Shown one piece after another: positions 15,030 through 16,428 of a DNA stretch of 16,428 nt. Numbering within the stretch: position 1 is the stretch's first letter; each line of letters starts with the position of its first letter. The stretch is from positions 1 through 16,428 of the forward strand of contig JAGXLE010000004.1 of NCBI GenBank assembly GCA_018334855.1. Direction: 5' to 3'. Source of the DNA: Desulfobacterales bacterium. Its GTDB lineage: Bacteria; Desulfobacterota; Desulfobacteria; Desulfobacterales; Desulfosalsimonadaceae. Under the pieces are notes generated by a model. That model saw only the letters and a list, made by a program, of their open reading frames with translations. It did not search any database and was not told the origin of the DNA. The position numbers were made by a program, and so were the translations under genes.

Positions 15030-16295
15030 ATGCCGATGTCAGAAACATTCAAAAAACGTCTTTTTCCGGCGCTGCCCCAAATTGCCCGGCATTTCGGCAC
15101 CCCGTTCCATATCTATGACGAGGCCGGGATCCGGGAAACCGCGGATTTTCTGAAATCCGGGTTTTCAGAGCTTCCTGTTGATTTCCGGGAATTTTTTGCC
15201 GTCAAGGCGCTGCCGAACCCGCATATAATGGCTGTGATGCATGACGCGGGTTTCGGATTCGACTGCAGCTCCGTTCCCGAACTCGTTCTGAGCCGGCAGA
15301 CGGGGGCCCGCGGCGAACAGATCATGTTCACCTCCAATAATACCACCAGGGAGGACTTCGATGCTGCCGCCGCGGACGGTGGCAGCATACTCAACCTTGA
15401 TGATATCACGCTTATCGAAAAACTGCCTTTTGTTCCCGAACTGATCAGCTTTCGATACAATCCGGGTCCGCAGCGCTCCGGCAATGAGATAATCGGTAAT
15501 CCTGTGGAGGCAAAATACGGGGTGAGCAGTGATCAGATCGAAGAAGCCTACCGTATTATGCGGGATAAGGGGACAAAACGATTCGGCCTTCATACCATGC
15601 TGGTATCAAACGAGCTTAACTACAGCTACATGGTGGAAACTGTCAATATGCTTCTCGGTCTCGTTGAATCCTTGTCGGAATCGCTGCGGATCGATTTCGA
15701 ATTCATAAATATGGGAGGAGGGCTCGGAATTCCGTATCACCCGCAAGACACACCCCTTGACATACATTCCATGGCTGAAGAAATCTCTGAACTGTACGAA
15801 AAATACATAGCCAAACACGGCCGGGCACCGGCTCTGTTCATGGAAAGCGGCAGATACATGACCGGTCCCCACGGCGTCCTGGTAACAAGGGCGATAAACA
15901 GAAAAGACATCTACCGGAAGTATATAGGTGTTGACAGCTGCATGTCCGCACTCATGCGACCCGGAATGTATGGCGCATACCACCACATCGAGGTGCCGGG
16001 AAAATCACCTGAAAAAGGTCCTGCCGAAACTGTTGACGTTGTGGGGGCTCTTTGTGAAAACATAGACAAGTTTGCCGTGCAGCGCGAGCTGCCGAAAATC
16101 GACATGGGAGACCTCCTGGTAATTCATGATACCGGAGCTCACGGTCATGCCATGGGGTTTAACTACAATGCCCGGCTGCGGCCGCAGGAACTGCTTTTAA
16201 AAACCGACGGCACGGTTGAGCGCATCAGAAGGGCTGAAACCATGGAAGACTATTTTGCCACTCTCGATTTTGCACCCGATCGGTTGAAGCTGTAA
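15030..16295 (+). CDS. lysA: Diaminopimelate decarboxylase LysA
   Basis: The 421-residue protein is a fold-type III PLP enzyme that decarboxylates meso-diaminopimelate to L-lysine in the cytoplasm. PLP would bind K59 in FFAVKALPNPH. Other active-site blocks are the phosphate-binding INMGGGLGIP (226-235), ESGRYMTGPHG (272-282), C304 in VDSCMSALMRP, LCENIDKFA (341-349) and HDTGAHGHAMGFNYNARLRP (366-385). The CENIDK and TGAH forms differ from the usual CESGD and TGAY, and match what I recall of a separate LysA subgroup. Another amino-acid decarboxylase of the family is less likely. The start is set by AAGGAG 8 nt before the ATG. It is followed directly by the family A repeat, whose first bases overlap the stop codon. 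Confidence 0.88.
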   Translation: MPMSETFKKRLFPALPQIARHFGTPFHIYDEAGIRETADFLKSGFSELPVDFREFFAVKALPNPHIMAVMHDAGFGFDCSSVPELVLSRQTGARGEQIMFTSNNTTREDFDAAAADGGSILNLDDITLIEKLPFVPELISFRYNPGPQRSGNEIIGNPVEAKYGVSSDQIEEAYRIMRDKGTKRFGLHTMLVSNELNYSYMVETVNMLLGLVESLSESLRIDFEFINMGGGLGIPYHPQDTPLDIHSMAEEISELYEKYIAKHGRAPALFMESGRYMTGPHGVLVTRAINRKDIYRKYIGVDSCMSALMRPGMYGAYHHIEVPGKSPEKGPAETVDVVGALCENIDKFAVQRELPKIDMGDLLVIHDTGAHGHAMGFNYNARLRPQELLLKTDGTVERIRRAETMEDYFATLDFAPDRLKL

Positions 16296-16428
16296 CCTAA
16301 TTTGAGCGATTTTCAAGTTTGCCGCAGATACAAGGAAGATGCAGACGAGCTATAGTGGACTATGCGAGGCTGCATCTGACGCAGTAGATGCGGCAGAATT
16401 GGAAATCCCGGAGGGTTTCAGATTTTTA
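16294..16428 (+). repeat. Family A palindromic repeat, right copy (3' of lysA)
   Basis: This is the inverted partner of 11-145. It begins in the lysA stop codon and runs to the last base of the window, so it may continue outside. Helices: GATTTTCAA with TTGGAAATC, GCCGCA (16321-16326) with TGCGGC (16389-16394), AGATGCAG with CTGCATCT, and ATAGT/ACTAT at the tip. The internal loop is AAGGA (16332-16336) against GACGCA (16378-16383). Compared with the left copy, two adjacent changes (16347-16348) turn a paired TC into GA opposite GA, which could form tandem sheared G.A pairs in RNA. Confidence 0.9.
16402..16428 (+). terminator. Terminator-like hairpin in right family A repeat
   Basis: GAAA (16402-16405) and CCC (16407-16409) pair with GGG (16413-16415) and TTTC (16416-16419) around loop GGA, followed by AGATTTTTA at the window end. 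It is in the right place and orientation to end the lysA transcript. The stem is short, so confidence is modest. Confidence 0.4.

Noticed and set aside
142..16296. Composite transposon bounded by the family A repeats
   Set aside because: No transposase, integrase or cargo-type genes are present. The enclosed genes are ordinary chromosomal functions, and the repeats resemble small dispersed palindromes more than insertion sequences.

Overview
The window looks like chromosomal DNA of moderate GC content from a Gram-negative, Desulfobacterota-like (deltaproteobacterial) anaerobe. This is inferred from the company the genes keep: a complete pilMNOPQ cluster whose PilQ carries a lipobox, a short core-type MetE, a PfkB adenosine-kinase-like protein, a MoxR-VWA pair and RecD2. 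No rRNA, tRNA, CRISPR array, transposase, integrase or phage gene was seen. All genes with recognisable families look intact.

Layout. (1) Positions 156-7905 hold seven minus-strand genes, transcribed from high to low coordinates: core MetE-like methyltransferase, MoxR AAA+ ATPase, VWA/CoxE-like protein, secreted double-SH3b protein, PfkB kinase, membrane-anchored TPR protein, RecD2 helicase. Gaps are 12-96 nt, and a good sigma70-type promoter precedes the first gene. (2) Positions 7906-8333 are a divergent intergenic region with a ~140 bp imperfect palindrome and a promoter for a plus-strand tatA. A bidirectional terminator (8594-8645) separates tatA from the next block. (3) Positions 8680-14517 hold the minus-strand type IV pilus assembly operon pilM-pilN-pilO-pilP-pilQ, followed 47 nt later by ssb. 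(4) Positions 14518-15029 are a divergent control region with a strong pilM promoter, a 12-nt perfect palindrome and a leader hairpin before lysA. (5) lysA (15030-16295) lies on the plus strand.

The most unusual content is non-coding. Two copies of a 135 bp element (about 125 of 135 positions identical, no gaps) sit at the two window ends in inverted orientation. Each begins within about 10 nt of the stop codon of the adjacent gene (recD2, lysA), in the same sense relative to transcription. Each is a long imperfect palindrome ending in a terminator-like hairpin. A different palindromic element at ~8024-8165 has unrelated helices but carries the same asymmetric internal loop (AAGGA opposite GACGCA) at the equivalent position, closed by the same C-G and A-T pairs. 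The three elements therefore seem to be variants of one structured repeat superfamily. Substitutions between the two end copies keep pairing through G.T/G.U wobbles on one strand only, which suggests folding of RNA or of single-stranded DNA.

Functionally, PilM/N/O/P form the inner-membrane alignment complex of the type IV pilus and PilQ is the outer-membrane pore. MoxR and the VWA protein probably form a chaperone/maturation pair of unknown client. LysA makes lysine, and the MetE-like protein probably makes methionine without folate as the direct methyl donor. RecD2 and SSB belong to DNA repair and replication. Because both window ends stop inside the same dispersed repeat, the window may be a whole assembly contig that ended at repeats.
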